Below are positions 6,100-7,362 of a DNA stretch of 7,362 nucleotides, piece by piece. Origin of the DNA: an uncultured Verrucomicrobia subdivision 3 bacterium (GTDB lineage Bacteria; Verrucomicrobiota; Verrucomicrobiae; Limisphaerales; CAMLLE01); the NCBI GenBank assembly GCA_946480555.1, contig CAMLLE010000141.1:1-7362 (forward strand), in the 5' to 3' direction. Under the pieces are notes generated by a model. That model had not been told where the DNA came from. It made no database searches and worked only from the letters and a program-made list of their open reading frames with translations. Both the position numbers and the translations under genes were made by a program. Numbering within the stretch: position 1 is the stretch's first letter; each line of letters opens with the position of its first letter.

Positions 6100-6630
6100 T
6101 TAACCGAGACCGAGCAGCTTCGAAACTTTGTCGCCGAGTTTCACGAACTTCACCACGGCGTGAGTCGGCCATTCGCGAAGCTGCGTGTACCACGTGGTGG
6201 TGGTTTCAAAGAAGTCACGCAACACCTTCAGTCGTTCTTCCGTGTATTCGCTCGTCTCCTTGTCCTTCTCCGCCACGGCAATGCATTCGCGCAGCATCTC
6301 GAGAGTCGGATCGATCTCGCGGCGTTTCCGCTCGTCCAGCACGATGCGAAACATCTCCCAGGGATCCTTCATCGATTCAAAATGATCCCGCTTGTCGCCG
6401 AGCACGTGCACCAGTTTCACGATGCGCCAGCCTTGAAGTTCTTTGAGACTGTTGCTGACGTTCGATCGGGCGACGTTCAGCGTGGAAGCGATTTCCTCCG
6501 CGTTCAGCGGCTTGGGGGAAATGAAGAGAAGCGCATGGATTTGAGCCACGGTCCGATTGATCCCCCACCGCGTACCCATCTCGCCCCAGTGAAGGATGAA
6601 CTTTTGTTCGACTGGTGATAGTTCTTTCAT
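6100..6630 (-). CDS. GbsR/MarR-family transcriptional regulator (COG1510-like)
   Basis: A 176-residue protein beginning MKELSPVEQKFILHWGEMG, a typical GbsR-type opening. A winged helix-turn-helix spans about residues 28-86 (PLNAEEIASTLNV, then the likely recognition helix ARSNVSNSLKELQ at 54-66). The C-terminal part (about 95-150) is charged and helical and probably dimerises. In characterised Gram-positive members GbsR controls glycine betaine genes; nothing here points to betaine, so the ligand is unknown. ATG 6630 is chosen; a GTG at 6660 in the same frame would add ten residues but would place the predicted promoter and dyad inside the gene. Neither start has a good Shine-Dalgarno sequence. 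The gene heads the operon and is followed after 23 bp by the DCC-MBOAT gene. A 20-bp inverted repeat at its start suggests autoregulation of the whole operon. Confidence 0.88.
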   Translation of the reverse strand: MKELSPVEQKFILHWGEMGTRWGINRTVAQIHALLFISPKPLNAEEIASTLNVARSNVSNSLKELQGWRIVKLVHVLGDKRDHFESMKDPWEMFRIVLDERKRREIDPTLEMLRECIAVAEKDKETSEYTEERLKVLRDFFETTTTWYTQLREWPTHAVVKFVKLGDKVSKLLGLG

Positions 6631-6648
6631 TTCTGTCTGCGCAGAAAT
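6629..6648. promoter_or_regulatory. Candidate operator: 20-bp inverted repeat at the GbsR gene start
   Basis: The arms ATTTCTG (6629-6635) and CAGAAAT (6642-6648) are perfect inverted repeats with a 6-bp spacer. A second perfect 10-bp palindrome TCTGCGCAGA (6636-6645) overlaps it. The repeat covers the edge of the candidate -10 box, the predicted transcription start and the first base of the ATG. That is where a winged-helix repressor would act on its own operon. Binding is inferred. Confidence 0.45.
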
Positions 6649-6673
6649 TACTGAACACACGATTAACGGTCAA
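6645..6673 (-). promoter_or_regulatory. Candidate sigma70-type promoter of the GbsR operon
   Basis: Reading the minus strand, TTGACC (6673-6668; 5 of 6 to consensus) is separated by 17 bp from TAATTT (6650-6645; 3 of 6). Transcription would start near 6638, only about 8 nt before ATG 6630, giving a nearly leaderless message. This fits the lack of a ribosome-binding site there. The match is by eye, and promoter rules for this lineage are not established. Confidence 0.4.
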
Positions 6674-6889
6674 GCCAATATCTTTGAAAGCGCATAAACC
6701 ACGGTCGGGATGCGGTAGTTCCTGTTTGGCGTTCGGCTTTCTTGCCAGCGAGCGGTGAGCGACGCGCCCTACCGCGTCTGAGTTGTGAGAGAACATTATA
6801 GCTGTTGTCCAGGCTCGTCGGCTGCTTCCCACGTGCTGCGTGATTGCCCCTTGGCGCGGAGATGGCGCCGGGTTAGCGTTTGCGCATTC
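6661..6889. other. Divergent intergenic region between the GbsR-operon and rsgA
   Basis: About 229 bp with no supported gene. The left edge carries the -35 element of a candidate minus-strand promoter. The centre has a GC hairpin (6761-6778). The right part is GC-rich with no clear promoter for rsgA; an AT-rich patch ACATTATAG near 6794-6801 is the best -10-like site but lacks a matching -35. An antisense frame is open through this region, but I treat it as a shadow of rsgA. Confidence 0.5.
6761..6778. repeat. GC-rich hairpin, possible short dispersed palindrome
   Basis: GACGCG (6761-6766) and CGCGTC (6773-6778) form a perfect 6-bp stem around a 6-nt loop, CCCTAC. There is no T run after it on either strand, so it is not a standard intrinsic terminator for either flanking gene. 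It lies mid-way between divergent genes. It may belong to a dispersed intergenic repeat family, but only one copy is visible here. Confidence 0.3.
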
Positions 6890-7362
6890 ATGGCGGCCAA
6901 GAAACGGATGACAATCAGAACGCTTGGATGGAATTCCGAGTTGCAGGAGGCGTTTGACGCACTTTCTCAAAAGGGATTGCACGCCGGCCGGGTGGCTGTT
7001 GAAGACAAGCACCACTTCGTGATTTTCGCCGACGCGGGCACATTTGTCGGCAAGGTGACGGGCAAGTTTCTTCACGAAACGCGCAGCCGCGCCTTGCTTC
7101 CAAAGGTCGGCGATTGGGTCGCGTTCACTGAAGTTCCCAACGAAGACGACAAGGCCCAGATTCATCAGGTGCTGCCGCGCCGAACCAAGTTGTCGCGCAA
7201 GGCGGCCGGCCGCGAAACCGAGGAGCAGGTGATCGTCACGAACGTCGATATCGCGTTCATCGTGCAGGCGTTGGACGCGTCGTTCAACCCGGCACTGTTG
7301 CAGCGGCACCTTGCGATGGTCGTGGAAGGCGGCGTGAAGCCCGTGATCGTGCCGCGGCCCTG
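6890..7362 (+). CDS. rsgA: Ribosome small-subunit-dependent GTPase RsgA (YjeQ/EngC), 5' part
   Basis: 157 codons are visible, running off the window. Residues about 30-95 form the OB-fold (LLPKVGDWVAF, then IHQVLPRRTKLSRKAAGRE), and TEEQVIVTNVDIAFIVQALD starts the circularly permuted GTPase domain. RsgA checks late maturation of the 30S subunit in the cytoplasm, using GTP hydrolysis. The opening TIRTLGWNSELQEAF is typical, so ATG 6890 or ATG 6908 could be the true start; neither has a Shine-Dalgarno sequence. At the very end the reading gives VIVPRP where the family has the G4 motif (VIVLNKxDL), so the last 11 bases do not follow the family pattern. The gene is divergent from the GbsR operon and is probably an unrelated housekeeping neighbour. 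Confidence 0.9.
   Translation, partial: MAAKKRMTIRTLGWNSELQEAFDALSQKGLHAGRVAVEDKHHFVIFADAGTFVGKVTGKFLHETRSRALLPKVGDWVAFTEVPNEDDKAQIHQVLPRRTKLSRKAAGRETEEQVIVTNVDIAFIVQALDASFNPALLQRHLAMVVEGGVKPVIVPRP

Noticed and set aside
6377..7309. Minus-strand open frame of 310 codons across the intergenic region and rsgA
   Set aside because: Opposite strand of a clearly conserved rsgA and overlapping the GbsR N-terminus in another frame; no recognisable motif.

Overview
The window is GC-rich bacterial DNA with dense coding. Eight genes on the minus strand are transcribed from about 6.63 kb down to 1, and one plus-strand gene diverges from them at the right end. I would guess a PVC-group bacterium, most likely Verrucomicrobiota. 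The reasons are the protein flavour, a GbsR-type regulator, sparse Shine-Dalgarno use and a signal-peptide S41-like protein. No 16S or phylogenetic marker is present to prove this. No tRNA, rRNA, CRISPR array, insertion sequence or clear intrinsic terminator was seen.

Right end (6890-7362, plus): the 5' part of rsgA, the ribosome-assembly GTPase, running off the window. A 229-260 bp divergent intergenic region separates it from the minus-strand genes. It holds a possible sigma70-like promoter for the minus-strand operon, a dyad overlapping its -10 box, and a short GC hairpin of unknown nature.

Centre (6630 down to 1842, minus): a tight six-gene operon. In order of transcription it encodes a GbsR/MarR-family regulator; a fusion of a DCC (DUF393) thiol-redox domain with a membrane-bound wax-synthase-like (MBOAT) domain; a four-helix membrane protein of unknown function; a DUF2071-like protein; a TIGR01777/YfcH-like NAD(P)-binding epimerase; and a second DUF2071 (YqjF-like) protein. 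Three of the five junctions overlap by 4-11 bp. The last five genes look like one functional unit under the regulator. The presence of an acyltransferase-like membrane domain, a thiol-redox domain and ADC-fold-like proteins suggests a membrane-lipid or lipophilic-metabolite modification pathway. That function is inference.

Left end (1699 down to 1, minus): a secreted S41-peptidase-like protein in which both catalytic positions appear replaced (Ser to Gly, Lys to Gln), then a YwlE-like low-molecular-weight phosphatase fused in frame to ribose-5-phosphate isomerase B, cut by the window edge. The phosphatase-RpiB fusion mirrors the adjacent ywlE-ywlF genes of Bacillus subtilis.

Most worth following are the DCC-MBOAT fusion and its operon, the predicted dead S41 protein, and the phosphatase-RpiB fusion with a non-YwlE specificity residue.
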